The notes beneath the pieces are model-generated. The model was not told the origin of the DNA and made no database searches. It worked only from the letters and a program-made list of their open reading frames with translations. Positions 45,469 through 54,141 of a stretch of 64,000 bases of DNA are shown piece by piece. How positions within the stretch are numbered: the first letter of the stretch is position 1; the number at the start of each line of letters is the position of its first letter. This DNA is from CAZOZP01 sp964584325 (GTDB lineage Bacteria; Bacteroidota; Ignavibacteria; Ignavibacteriales; Melioribacteraceae). Location: positions 1 through 64,000 of the forward strand of contig CAZOZP010000004.1 in assembly GCA_964584325.1 (NCBI GenBank). The letters are read 5' to 3'. The translations under genes and the position numbers were made by a program.

Positions 45469-47292
45469 ATGCGTTTCATGATATTGTTTTTCTTTTTGAC
45501 ATTAGTTTCTTTTGTTATTGCTCAACATGATTCTATTAATTACAAATTTACATATTATAATCCCGCTGCTAAAAAAGTTTCAGTTGCAGGAAGTTTTAAC
45601 GGCTGGAACGGTATGAAAGATTACATGGAAAACTCACAAAACGGTTATTGGCAATTAAAAATGAAGTTGCTGCCAGGTTATTATTATTATAAACTTGTTG
45701 TTGATGATGAAAAATGGATACCGGATCCAGAGTGTAAAGAAAACATTAATGACGGAGGTGATAGCTTTAATTCTATAATCAAAGTCGGCAATCCGGCTGT
45801 TCCTGAAAGAAAGAAATCTGTTACAGCTTTTCCAAGATATTTACTGCCGGAACCAATACTTGAAGAGAATCCGGAGTATATTGATCTATATTATAAAGCA
45901 TGGGAGCTCGCATGGCAGAAAATTACAGCCGGAAATTCCGGTAACGGTTTTGTTGACTTTTATATGGATGAAGGTTTCAATGAATGTATTTATCAATGGG
46001 ATACATCATTTATGGCTGTATTTGCAATGTATGCCTCTGATATCTTTCCGGCAATGCAGTCTTTAGATAACTTTTATTTAAAACAGTGTGAGGACGGATA
46101 TATTCAGAGAGTATATAATGAGTCTGACGGTAAAGAAACAGGCTTTAGATCTAAAGATGAACCTATGACTAATCCGCCTCTATTTGCACCTATAGAATTA
46201 AGATATTATATGCTTACCGGTGATTCTACAAGAATCAGACGTGTATTGCCGGTACTTGACAAGTATTACATATGGCTAGAGGATAATTGCCGTATGCCGG
46301 AAGGAAAAGGTTTGTATTATCAGACACCTCTTGGAAGCGGAATGGATAACACTCCGAGAAATGGTGTTAAGTTCGGTGGTTATATTGATATGTCAGCTCA
46401 ACAGGCTTTGGCTGCAAGATCTATTTCAAAACTATATGAAATTATAGGGGATAAGGAAAAGTCTTCTGAATTTGCTGAAAAGTATTTAGATATATTTTCT
46501 ACAATTAATTTGCTTTGCTGGGATGAAAATACGAAATATTACTATGATTTAAGAGACGATGGCACTTTATCACCGGTAAAGCATATTGGAGCTTTCTGGA
46601 CTATCCTTGCGGGTGTGGCATATCCTGAAAGGAAACAACATTTAATTAATCATATAAAAAATCCTAATGAATTCTATCGCTATCACCTTGTGCCAACATT
46701 ATCTGCTGATGATATAAATTATAATCCCCGCGGTCATTACTGGAAAGGGGGTGTATGGGCTCCGACAAATTATATGGTTGTTTGGGGACTTGATGAATTC
46801 GGATTTGGAGAGGTTTCACGTGAAATCGCAAAAAATCACATTGAAAATATGTGTAATGTATTTAAAGAATTTGAGCCTGATGAAAACAAAATTGCATACG
46901 ATGAGAGATTTGAAGACGGATACAAGACTATTTGGGAATGTTATTCGCCTGAAAAACCTGAACCGGCCACGCGTTGGGATGATCATTTTTATTCGAGGCA
47001 GGATTTTGTCGGATGGTCTGGCTTAGGCCCTATTGCAATGCTGATAGAGAATATCTTAGGCGTGAGAATATACGGTTATGAGAATAAAGTTGTTTGGAAT
47101 ATAACACGGAACGACCTGCATGGAATTAAAAATATTTCGCTTGGATCATCAAAGATCAGTGTGGTTTTTGATCCTGCGTCAAATTTGATAAGTACTGAAA
47201 GTGAAAAGCCTTTTACTTTGATTGTTAAGAAGGATTCTAGAAGCTATACTTTTGATGTTGGTATAGGAGTTAATGAATATACCCTTGAGTAA
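45469..47292 (+). CDS. Exported glycosidase, CBM48 plus GH63/GH37-like domain
   Basis: A 607-residue secreted protein. Signal peptide about 1-18. Residues 22-105 form a CBM48/glycogen-binding fold (VSVAGSFNGWN, YYYKLVVDDEKWIPDPE). The remainder is an (alpha/alpha)6 toroid of the GH63/GH37 clan: YQWDTSFMAVF, TPLGSGMDNTPR, GHYWKGGVWAPTNYMV, TIWECYSPEK and FVGWSGLGPIAMLIENILG. Related enzymes are trehalases and mannosylglycerate hydrolases. With CBM48 attached, an alpha-glucan or alpha-glucoside is the likely substrate. A parS-like sequence lies inside the coding region at 46812-46827. Confidence 0.82.
   Translation: MRFMILFFFLTLVSFVIAQHDSINYKFTYYNPAAKKVSVAGSFNGWNGMKDYMENSQNGYWQLKMKLLPGYYYYKLVVDDEKWIPDPECKENINDGGDSFNSIIKVGNPAVPERKKSVTAFPRYLLPEPILEENPEYIDLYYKAWELAWQKITAGNSGNGFVDFYMDEGFNECIYQWDTSFMAVFAMYASDIFPAMQSLDNFYLKQCEDGYIQRVYNESDGKETGFRSKDEPMTNPPLFAPIELRYYMLTGDSTRIRRVLPVLDKYYIWLEDNCRMPEGKGLYYQTPLGSGMDNTPRNGVKFGGYIDMSAQQALAARSISKLYEIIGDKEKSSEFAEKYLDIFSTINLLCWDENTKYYYDLRDDGTLSPVKHIGAFWTILAGVAYPERKQHLINHIKNPNEFYRYHLVPTLSADDINYNPRGHYWKGGVWAPTNYMVVWGLDEFGFGEVSREIAKNHIENMCNVFKEFEPDENKIAYDERFEDGYKTIWECYSPEKPEPATRWDDHFYSRQDFVGWSGLGPIAMLIENILGVRIYGYENKVVWNITRNDLHGIKNISLGSSKISVVFDPASNLISTESEKPFTLIVKKDSRSYTFDVGIGVNEYTLE
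46812..46827. promoter_or_regulatory. parS-like sequence inside the glycosidase gene
   Basis: GGTTTCACGTGAAATC matches parS (TGTTTCACGTGAAACA) at 13 of 16 positions, with a 13-base exact run GTTTCACGTGAAA. It lies 1.9 kb left of the perfect pair. It could be a weaker third ParB site or chance. Confidence 0.4.
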
Positions 47293-47336
47293 TATGGTGT
47301 ATTATTGATATGCTTGAAACTGGTATTTATTAATGT

Positions 47337-47344
47337 TAAGTTTG
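47337..47344 (+). promoter_or_regulatory. TAnnTTTG element upstream of mnmE
   Basis: TAAGTTTG, 23 bp before the mnmE ATG at 47368, in the same position as the other elements of this type in the window. Confidence 0.45.
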
Positions 47345-47367
47345 CAGTTTCAAAATCAAATTAATAA

Positions 47368-48717
47368 ATGGAATTCAACTCAACTATTGCTGCACTTGCT
47401 ACTCCACCGGGAGAGGGCGCTATAGCAGTAATCCGAATCAGCGGAATTCAGGCTTTCAATATTGCCGATAGACTTTTTAAGGGCAAGAAAAGAGTCCATG
47501 AATACAAATCACATACAATACATTATGGTAAATTATTATCAATTGAAGGTGAAATAATTGATGATGTTTTGCTTACACTATTTAAGAAACCACACTCTTA
47601 CACCGGTGAAGATTCTGTTGAAATAAGTCTTCATGGAGGGTTGGCTATTATTAGAAACGCTATGAAGAATTTATACTCCGCCGGTGCCGAACCTGCAGAA
47701 CCCGGTGAATTTACAAAGCGTGCATTTCTTAACGGGAGATTAGATCTGACTCAGGCTGAAGCTGTCTGCGATTTAATAGGTGCCCGAACTGACGCTGCAA
47801 TGCGAGGAGCTCGTAATCAGATGGACGGAGTTTTGTCTTCCAGAATAGCACATCTGCGTGACAAAATATTAGATATTTCTTCTTTAATTGAGCTTGAGCT
47901 TGATTTTTCTGAAGAAGATATTGAGCTGATGCCTTATGAACGATTAGTCAGTGAGATAAAATTACTCATAATTGAAATTACTAATCTTATGAATTCATAC
48001 AATTATGGAAAAGTTATTCGCGATGGGGTTAATGTTGCGATTATAGGAAAGCCAAATGTTGGGAAGTCGTCTTTGCTAAATTTATTGCTGAAAGAACAAA
48101 GAGCAATTGTGAGTGATATTCCCGGCACTACAAGAGACGTTATAAGCGAAGAAGTATATATTGATGGAATTCTATATAAATTTCATGATACAGCCGGTAT
48201 TAGATTAACTGAAGATGTTGTTGAAAAAGAAGGTGTAAACCGGGCAATGCAAATCGTGAATGATTCCGATATTGTTCTGGTTATGAGTGATGCGGTATCC
48301 GGAATTGATTCTGAGCTGCATTCAGCGATTCTTAAAATAAAAAAGGAAAAATCTGTTATTTCTGTCGTCAATAAGTGCGATATTAAAGAATTATCAGAAC
48401 CGAATTCAATTTCCATTTCGGTTAAAATGCATTCAGGAATTGATACGCTAAAGGAAAATCTTGCTGCCTCAGCAGGAGCAAATAATGCATATTCCGAAAG
48501 AACTGCCGTGGTTACAAATCTTCGGCATTATGAAGCGTTAAGTAAAGCTGTTAAATATTTAAATGGGGCTATTGGTACAATAGAAAATGCTATGACAGGA
48601 GAATTTATTTCAATTGATTTAAGAAATGCCGAGAATTCTCTTTCTGAAATAATTGGTAAATTAACAAGTGATGACATATTAAATAATATATTTTCAAAGT
48701 TTTGTATAGGAAAATAA
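47368..48717 (+). CDS. mnmE: tRNA modification GTPase MnmE
   Basis: A 449-residue GTPase that, with MnmG, adds the 5-carboxymethylaminomethyl group to wobble U34 of some tRNAs. The folate-binding N-domain begins IAALATPPGEGAIAVIRISG. The inserted G-domain (about 215-370) has GKPNVGKSSLLNLLL, SDIPGTTRDVI, DTAGIR and NKCD. The C-terminal FCIGK carries the essential Cys. Its stop is 3 bp from the first parS site, and mnmG follows. Confidence 0.97.
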   Translation: MEFNSTIAALATPPGEGAIAVIRISGIQAFNIADRLFKGKKRVHEYKSHTIHYGKLLSIEGEIIDDVLLTLFKKPHSYTGEDSVEISLHGGLAIIRNAMKNLYSAGAEPAEPGEFTKRAFLNGRLDLTQAEAVCDLIGARTDAAMRGARNQMDGVLSSRIAHLRDKILDISSLIELELDFSEEDIELMPYERLVSEIKLLIIEITNLMNSYNYGKVIRDGVNVAIIGKPNVGKSSLLNLLLKEQRAIVSDIPGTTRDVISEEVYIDGILYKFHDTAGIRLTEDVVEKEGVNRAMQIVNDSDIVLVMSDAVSGIDSELHSAILKIKKEKSVISVVNKCDIKELSEPNSISISVKMHSGIDTLKENLAASAGANNAYSERTAVVTNLRHYEALSKAVKYLNGAIGTIENAMTGEFISIDLRNAENSLSEIIGKLTSDDILNNIFSKFCIGK

Positions 48718-48719
48718 TT

Positions 48720-48735
48720 TGTTCCACGTGAAACA
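48720..48735. promoter_or_regulatory. parS site 1
   Basis: TGTTCCACGTGAAACA is identical to the bacterial parS consensus TGTTNCACGTGAAACA, the loading site of the CTP-dependent clamp ParB. It is 2 bp after the mnmE stop. Confidence 0.9.
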
Positions 48736-48756
48736 GAGTGTAAAATAAATTTAAAG

Positions 48757-48772
48757 TGTTCCACGTGAAACA
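48757..48772. promoter_or_regulatory. parS site 2
   Basis: A second identical TGTTCCACGTGAAACA, 37 bp from the first in the same orientation and 11 bp upstream of the mnmG ATG, so it lies just before the mnmG ribosome binding site. Confidence 0.9.
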
Positions 48773-48783
48773 GAAAGGTGTTT

Positions 48784-50658
48784 ATGATTTTTGATGTAAT
48801 AGTAGCAGGTGGCGGGCACGCCGGAATTGAAGCAGCAGCAGCAGCAGCAAAGTTGGGAATGAATACGGCTTTGATAACAATGGATAAAAACGGATTAGGA
48901 AGGCTATCCTGCAATCCGGCTATTGGAGGAAGTGCAAAAGGACATTTAGTGTATGAAATAGATGCATTAGGTGGAATAATAGGAATTCTGGCTGATAAAA
49001 CCGGAATTCAGTTCCGGACATTGAATAAATCAAAAGGTCCTGCAGTTTGGGCAGGACGAAGTCAGGCCGATAGAGATTATTATACTGTAGTGGCCGGACA
49101 AATTATGAGTGAAGTGAAAAACCTTACTATTATAGAAGATTCAGTTGTAGATTGTTTTGTTGAAGCCGGAAGAATAAAAGGAATTAAAACTAAAAAGGGA
49201 TTAGAGTATTGCTGTAAAGCATTTATAATTTGCTCGGGTACATTCCTAAATGGGAAAATGTTTACTGGTGAAGATACTACAATTGGCGGCCGGTTTGGTG
49301 AAGAGGCAGTTTACGGTCTGACTGAATCTCTTGAAAAAATAGGGTTTGTCTCAGGAAGATTGAAGACGGGTACACCGGCAAGACTTCATAAAGACAGTTT
49401 GAATTACAACCTGTTGAAGGAACAGGCGGGCGATGAGAATCCGGAACCGTTTTCGCATAAGACTGATAAATCAAAATTTCCGGAATTACCGCAGATAAGC
49501 TGTTATATGACGCATACCGATAAAACAGTACATAAAATATTGGAAAAAGGCTTTGATAAGTCGCCTCTATTTTCCGGAAAAATTGAAGGAATCGGACCAA
49601 GATATTGCCCTTCTATTGAAGACAAAATTGTAAGATTCTCTGATAAGGAATCCCATCATATATTTCTTGAGCCGGAGGGATTAAATTCTGATTTAATATA
49701 TATAAACGGATTCTCCTCTTCATTGCCTGCAGAGATACAGTACGAAGCTATTAGAAAAATTAAGGGACTTGAAGATGCTGTGATGATAAGACCTGGATAT
49801 GCAATAGAATACGATTTCTTTCCTCCTTATCAGATTGATTTAACTTATGAAACAAAATTAGTTAAGGGTTTATACTTTGCCGGACAAATAAACGGTACAA
49901 GCGGCTATGAAGAAGCTGCGGCACAGGGACTTATGGCCGGAATAAATGCATCGCTAAATATAATGGGCAAAGAGCAAATTGTACTTAAACGCAGCGAAGC
50001 ATATATGGGTGTTCTTATCGATGACCTTGTAGGAAAATCTACTACAGAACCTTACAGAATGTTTACATCCAGGGCTGAACACAGACTAATTTTAAGACAA
50101 GATAATGCCGCACAAAGATTAATGAAATATGGTTATGAATTAGGACTCATTGATAAAGATGCATACAACGAACATCTTGAGCGACAGACCAAAATTCAGA
50201 CCGGGTTAAGTATTATGTCAAAGACAAAATGTAAGCCGGAACATATAAACGAGTATCTTACTAAAAAAGAATCAACTCCAATAACTGAAGTGGAAGGTAT
50301 AGATAAAATTATTAAAAGACCAAATGTCTCGTTAAAGGATATTTTACAAATAGAAGAATATATGCAAAGACCGGAATTCACTGAGATTGCATCGGACAGC
50401 AAAGTTCTTGAACAGATTGAAATACAGTTGAAATACGAAGGCTATATTCAAAGACAAATTGAAGCAGTAGAAAGATTCGAAAAGCTTGAAAACATAAAGA
50501 TTCCTGAGGAATTTGTTTATGATGCCATATCATCAATTTCAACGGAAGGAAGAGAAAAGCTAAGGAAGGTTAAGCCCCGCACTATTGGTCAGGCATCAAG
50601 AATTTCCGGTGTTACACCATCGGATATATCAGTTTTATTAGTATATTTGAAAAACTAA
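48784..50658 (+). CDS. mnmG: tRNA uridine 5-carboxymethylaminomethyl modification enzyme MnmG
   Basis: A 624-residue FAD protein (GidA), partner of MnmE in U34 modification. The dinucleotide site VAGGGHAGIEAAAAAAKLG opens the protein. SCNPAIGGSAKGHL, AGRSQADRDYY, CSGTFLNG and GQINGTSGYEEAAAQGLMAG are family signatures. ATG 48784 is chosen because AAGG lies 5 nt upstream; a GTG at 48778 is in frame. The Ala run is encoded by six GCA codons (48832-48849). parS site 2 ends 11 bp before the start, so ParB could influence expression. rsmG follows. Confidence 0.97.
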   Translation: MIFDVIVAGGGHAGIEAAAAAAKLGMNTALITMDKNGLGRLSCNPAIGGSAKGHLVYEIDALGGIIGILADKTGIQFRTLNKSKGPAVWAGRSQADRDYYTVVAGQIMSEVKNLTIIEDSVVDCFVEAGRIKGIKTKKGLEYCCKAFIICSGTFLNGKMFTGEDTTIGGRFGEEAVYGLTESLEKIGFVSGRLKTGTPARLHKDSLNYNLLKEQAGDENPEPFSHKTDKSKFPELPQISCYMTHTDKTVHKILEKGFDKSPLFSGKIEGIGPRYCPSIEDKIVRFSDKESHHIFLEPEGLNSDLIYINGFSSSLPAEIQYEAIRKIKGLEDAVMIRPGYAIEYDFFPPYQIDLTYETKLVKGLYFAGQINGTSGYEEAAAQGLMAGINASLNIMGKEQIVLKRSEAYMGVLIDDLVGKSTTEPYRMFTSRAEHRLILRQDNAAQRLMKYGYELGLIDKDAYNEHLERQTKIQTGLSIMSKTKCKPEHINEYLTKKESTPITEVEGIDKIIKRPNVSLKDILQIEEYMQRPEFTEIASDSKVLEQIEIQLKYEGYIQRQIEAVERFEKLENIKIPEEFVYDAISSISTEGREKLRKVKPRTIGQASRISGVTPSDISVLLVYLKN

Positions 50659-50672
50659 TTTTTGGAGTTTTT

Positions 50673-51353
50673 GTGTTTAATCAAGAGATATTCCTCCCGG
50701 ATCTAAAAAAATACTTTTGGGAAAACAGTTTTAATCTTGATATAAACAAATTAGAAAGATTAGCACATTTTTGTTCTCTTCTTTCGATGAAAAATGAAGA
50801 AATTAATCTGATTTCCAGAAAAGACATTGAGAATGTTGTTGAGAATCATATTTTCATTTCATCACTAATCTCCAACTATGTTCCGCAAGGATGCAGAAGA
50901 TTTCTTGATATCGGAACAGGCGGCGGACTACCGGGTATTCCATTTGCAATAATTAACACTATGTTACGCGGTGTTCTGGTAGATTCTACTCAGAAAAAAA
51001 TAGATGCCGTTAAGGAATTTATCGACAAACTAAAACTTGGAAATGTTACTGCAGAAAATTTCCGCGTAGAAAGTAATGAATTTATTGAAAAGTATTCCAA
51101 CAGTTTCGATTTGGTGATTAGCCGTGCAACTGTCCCTTTAATAATTTTACTTAGATATTCACTTCCTTTAGTTAAATCAAAAGCTTATATTTTGTCATTA
51201 AAGGGCGGGGATCTTTCAGAAGAATTAAAAACTGCAGAAACCAAATACAAAGCCTACATCAAGAAGCACACAATTTTCGAGCTTGCTTATAAACCTACAA
51301 ACGCTAGAAACGAAAAAGAGAAAAAGCTCATTGTAATTGAGTTAAACAAATGA
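50673..51353 (+). CDS. rsmG: 16S rRNA (guanine527-N7)-methyltransferase
   Basis: A 226-residue SAM methyltransferase (GidB) that methylates G527 of 16S rRNA; loss gives low-level streptomycin resistance in other bacteria. Motifs: LDIGTGGGLPGIPFAI for SAM, NLISRKD, and VISRATVPL. It starts at GTG 50673 with GGAG 5-6 nt upstream. It follows mnmG by 14 bp as in many genomes, and overlaps murQ by 4 bp. The parA and parB genes that usually follow are absent. Confidence 0.96.
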   Translation: MFNQEIFLPDLKKYFWENSFNLDINKLERLAHFCSLLSMKNEEINLISRKDIENVVENHIFISSLISNYVPQGCRRFLDIGTGGGLPGIPFAIINTMLRGVLVDSTQKKIDAVKEFIDKLKLGNVTAENFRVESNEFIEKYSNSFDLVISRATVPLIILLRYSLPLVKSKAYILSLKGGDLSEELKTAETKYKAYIKKHTIFELAYKPTNARNEKEKKLIVIELNK

Positions 51354-52267
51354 TAGAAAACAACCTCTTTTCGGAACTCGGTTCGCTGACAACTGAAATG
51401 AGAAATGAAGCTTCGTCGAATATTGATCTCTTGGATACAGAAAGCATACTGAGAATCATCAACAATGAAGATAAACTCGTTGCTCTTGCCGTTGAAAAAG
51501 AAATATCCTGGATTACAAAAGCCGCAGATGCTGTTACCAAAAGTTTTTTATCAGGAGGGCGACTCATTTATTTCGGAGCCGGCACGAGCGGAAGGCTCGG
51601 CGTTGTCGATGCATCAGAATGTCCCCCTACTTTCGGAGTCCCCTTCGAAATGGTGCAGGGATTTATTGCCGGCGGAAGAGAAGCTATGTTCAGAGCACAG
51701 GAAGGTGCTGAAGATTATGAGGAAAACGGAGCTGCAGATGTTGATAAAGCAAACGTGACTGAAAAAGATGTTGTATGCGGAATTGCTGCAAGTAAAAGAA
51801 CACCCTATTCAATAGGTGCGGTTAAGAGAGCCAAAGAGCTTGGTGCAGTAACAATATTTCTCACTTGCAATCCGCGCGAAAATGTTTGCATTCCTGAAGC
51901 AGATATAACTATTTGTCCGTATGTAGGTCCGGAAGTAATTACAGGTTCTACCAGAATGAAAAGCGGTACTGCTCAAAAGCTGGTGCTGAATATGATTACT
52001 ACCACGGCAATGGTGAAACTGGGTAAAACATATGAAAATCTGATGATAGACCTTCAACTTACAAATAAGAAACTCGAAGAAAGAGCAAAGAAAATTATAA
52101 TGACAATAACAGGTGTTTCTTATTTAGAGGCAGAATCATTTCTAAAAGAAGCAAACGGACATGTAAAAACTGCCTTAGTAATGATAATTGCCAAAGTATC
52201 TAAGGAAGATGCAGAACAGAAAATTTCTGCAGCGGGCGGTTTTATCAGAAAAGCAATTCAATTGTAA
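51350..52267 (+). CDS. murQ: N-acetylmuramic acid 6-phosphate etherase
   Basis: A 305-residue SIS-domain enzyme that cleaves the lactyl ether of MurNAc-6-phosphate to give GlcNAc-6-phosphate, for recycling of peptidoglycan. Family signature: YFGAGTSGRLGVVDASECPPTFG split over the phosphate site, then GSTRMKSGTAQKLVLNMITT. Length is typical. It overlaps rsmG by 4 bp, which is unusual company. A periplasmic amidase is also encoded in this window, so cell-wall turnover products may feed it. No anmK or MurNAc transporter is adjacent. Confidence 0.96.
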   Translation: MIENNLFSELGSLTTEMRNEASSNIDLLDTESILRIINNEDKLVALAVEKEISWITKAADAVTKSFLSGGRLIYFGAGTSGRLGVVDASECPPTFGVPFEMVQGFIAGGREAMFRAQEGAEDYEENGAADVDKANVTEKDVVCGIAASKRTPYSIGAVKRAKELGAVTIFLTCNPRENVCIPEADITICPYVGPEVITGSTRMKSGTAQKLVLNMITTTAMVKLGKTYENLMIDLQLTNKKLEERAKKIIMTITGVSYLEAESFLKEANGHVKTALVMIIAKVSKEDAEQKISAAGGFIRKAIQL

Positions 52268-52312
52268 AAATATTTTACTATTTTTAGCCATTCTTAAATT
52301 TCAGACAAAAGT

Positions 52313-53425
52313 ATGAATCAGGAAAAATTCCTTTGGTATAATTCGCGCCGCGATTTAGTTTTTATACTCGGTGCAGGGGCTTCACACCCTGAAGGAGTAC
52401 CGCTTCAGAAAGATATAATACCTATCATGTTTTCGGGTGATTATCCGGAAATTGAAAACTCGGATTTAGGTAAAAAAGTTCTGGAGTTTATCAGAGAAAA
52501 TTTTACAATCTCTGAGAAGGAAAACATCTATCCTGAAATGGAAGCAGTATTCGGCTTTTTGGATTACTTTATTACAGAAAATGAAAGTCTTAATTCAAAA
52601 TATACATATTCAGCACTAAGAGAAATTAGAGAAGCTCTAATTAAATTGATTCATTATGTTATAAATCAAAGTTCTGATAAAGTATCGTCTGTTTACAAGG
52701 AATTCTGGAGACTCATAGATAACCATAACAGGAACAGTTCGATTATTACACTGAATTATGATACAATGCTTGAGCAGTCTTTTGAATTTTTATTTCCGCA
52801 TAAGGGCCTTATTGATTATTCGATTCATTTTATGAATTTTGAAAAAGATCAAAGACTTAAAGCATACAACTTCTGGATAAATACAAGAGAACCGATAAAA
52901 ATTAAAGACAATTCAGAGCCGGTTTCATACAAAATAATAAAACTTCACGGAAGTCTTAATTGGAAATACTGTAACTGCTGCAACCAGATTCTTCTGACTC
53001 CGTGGGATAGAAAAATTGATCTAAACAAGGGCGAACTGATGGGATATACTTATCCGGATAATCAGGAATATGAATTCCGATGTCCGCTCGACGGAACAAG
53101 GTTTCAAACGCTGATTGTGCCGCCCTCTCTGATTAAACCTCTTAAGCATCCTTCAATATCTTTTCTGCTAAATGAGGCATCCAAGGAAATAAGAAGTGCA
53201 AAGAAAATAGTATTTATCGGTTATTCACTTTCTATAGCAGATGTTCACATTAAAGCATTGCTAAAGAAAAATCTTAATCCTGCAACTGAAGTGATTGCGG
53301 TAAATCTTCAGAACACACCAACGCTTAAATCAAGATATCAAGAAATTAAAGGTGATATTCATTGGATTAACAGCTCATTTGAAGAAATGATATCCGATGG
53401 GAAACTCATTGACAAAATATTTTGA
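52313..53425 (+). CDS. SIR2-like domain protein
   Basis: A 370-residue protein of the SIR2_2 type. The NAD-site glycines are in FILGAGASHPEG (residues 18-27), the conserved Asn/Asp in TLNYDTMLEQS, and the conserved His in KLHGSLNW, then GYSLSIADVHIKALL near the end. A Cys cluster (YCNCCNQ, then FRCPLDG) between them may bind zinc. Such proteins can be NAD-cleaving effectors in phage defence (ThsA, Dsr) or have other roles. No partner effector or toxin gene is recognisable; the next gene is PadR-like. It begins 45 bp after murQ and has no TAnnTTTG element. Confidence 0.8.
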   Translation: MNQEKFLWYNSRRDLVFILGAGASHPEGVPLQKDIIPIMFSGDYPEIENSDLGKKVLEFIRENFTISEKENIYPEMEAVFGFLDYFITENESLNSKYTYSALREIREALIKLIHYVINQSSDKVSSVYKEFWRLIDNHNRNSSIITLNYDTMLEQSFEFLFPHKGLIDYSIHFMNFEKDQRLKAYNFWINTREPIKIKDNSEPVSYKIIKLHGSLNWKYCNCCNQILLTPWDRKIDLNKGELMGYTYPDNQEYEFRCPLDGTRFQTLIVPPSLIKPLKHPSISFLLNEASKEIRSAKKIVFIGYSLSIADVHIKALLKKNLNPATEVIAVNLQNTPTLKSRYQEIKGDIHWINSSFEEMISDGKLIDKIF

Positions 53426-53531
53426 CATTTATGTAATCTAATGATTACAAGATAGTCCATAAAAATCTTAAAAACATTGTCATAATACAATTGCACAGTA
53501 TTTGATAAATATTTAAAAAATAATTACAATT

Positions 53532-54095
53532 ATGATATCAAAACTCGGCATTATAGTTTTAGGCATCCTCTACGAAAGCAATAGTTCTTTCGACGACCTC
53601 TCTGAAATGATAGATGATTTAAATATCGGGAAAATATTTCCGGTGAACGATTCAATTCTGAATATTGCCCTTAAAAAACTTATTAAAGACGGATTGATTG
53701 AATTGGATGATTTCAGCGAGCCCAAAACATTTAATATCACCAATGCAGGCAAGCAGATATTGTTTGAATCAATTTCATTGATTTTGGATTATAACAATAT
53801 CGACTCTATAGGTTTCGATATCGGAATACTTCTTATGAATAAACTTGGCCGTACGGAATGTAATTTTTATTCCAAACTGAGATTGGAAAAACTTGAAGGC
53901 GAATATTTTAATCTTAAAAATCAGGTCTTCTATACAGAATACAATAAAGAAATTCCTTACTCTAAAATGGCAGTGCTGAAACATAAATTATATCAGCTTG
54001 AAGCAGAAATAAAAATAGTTAAGGATTTGATTCGTGAAATTAACAAATCCGGACCGAATAAACACACCAACATCTTCCGACTTAAAACCGGCTGA
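53532..54095 (+). CDS. PadR-like winged-helix protein with C-terminal coiled coil
   Basis: A 187-residue protein. Residues 1-80 fit a PadR-type winged helix: SKLGIIVLGILYE, then a recognition region LKKLIKDGLIELDD and a strand KTFNITNAGKQILFES. The second half (about 110-175) is helical with heptad-like charge patterns (MAVLKHKLYQLEAEIKIVKDLI), resembling the dimerisation helices of PadR/AphA regulators. It could regulate a neighbour, or be a structural homologue. The 106 bp upstream hold no clear promoter. Confidence in the family is moderate. Confidence 0.6.
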   Translation: MISKLGIIVLGILYESNSSFDDLSEMIDDLNIGKIFPVNDSILNIALKKLIKDGLIELDDFSEPKTFNITNAGKQILFESISLILDYNNIDSIGFDIGILLMNKLGRTECNFYSKLRLEKLEGEYFNLKNQVFYTEYNKEIPYSKMAVLKHKLYQLEAEIKIVKDLIREINKSGPNKHTNIFRLKTG

Positions 54096-54105
54096 AAAGT
54101 GTAAA

Positions 54106-54121
54106 TAATTTTGTAAATTTG
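54106..54121 (+). promoter_or_regulatory. Two tandem TAnnTTTG elements
   Basis: TAATTTTG (54106-54113) is directly followed by TAAATTTG (54114-54121). The second is 20 bp upstream of the ATG at 54142, the spacing seen elsewhere in the window. Confidence 0.45.
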
Positions 54122-54141
54122 AATTCACAAATTATTTCATT

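Noticed and set aside
48832..48849. Six GCA triplets at the start of mnmG as a phase-variable repeat
   Set aside because: The Ala-rich helix after the FAD motif is normal for MnmG and triplet slippage would not shift the frame.
53426..53531. Gap between the SIR2-like and PadR-like genes as an attachment site or small RNA
   Set aside because: It contains only a short imperfect repeat (TGTAATCTAATGATTACA) and no terminator or promoter pattern I can support.
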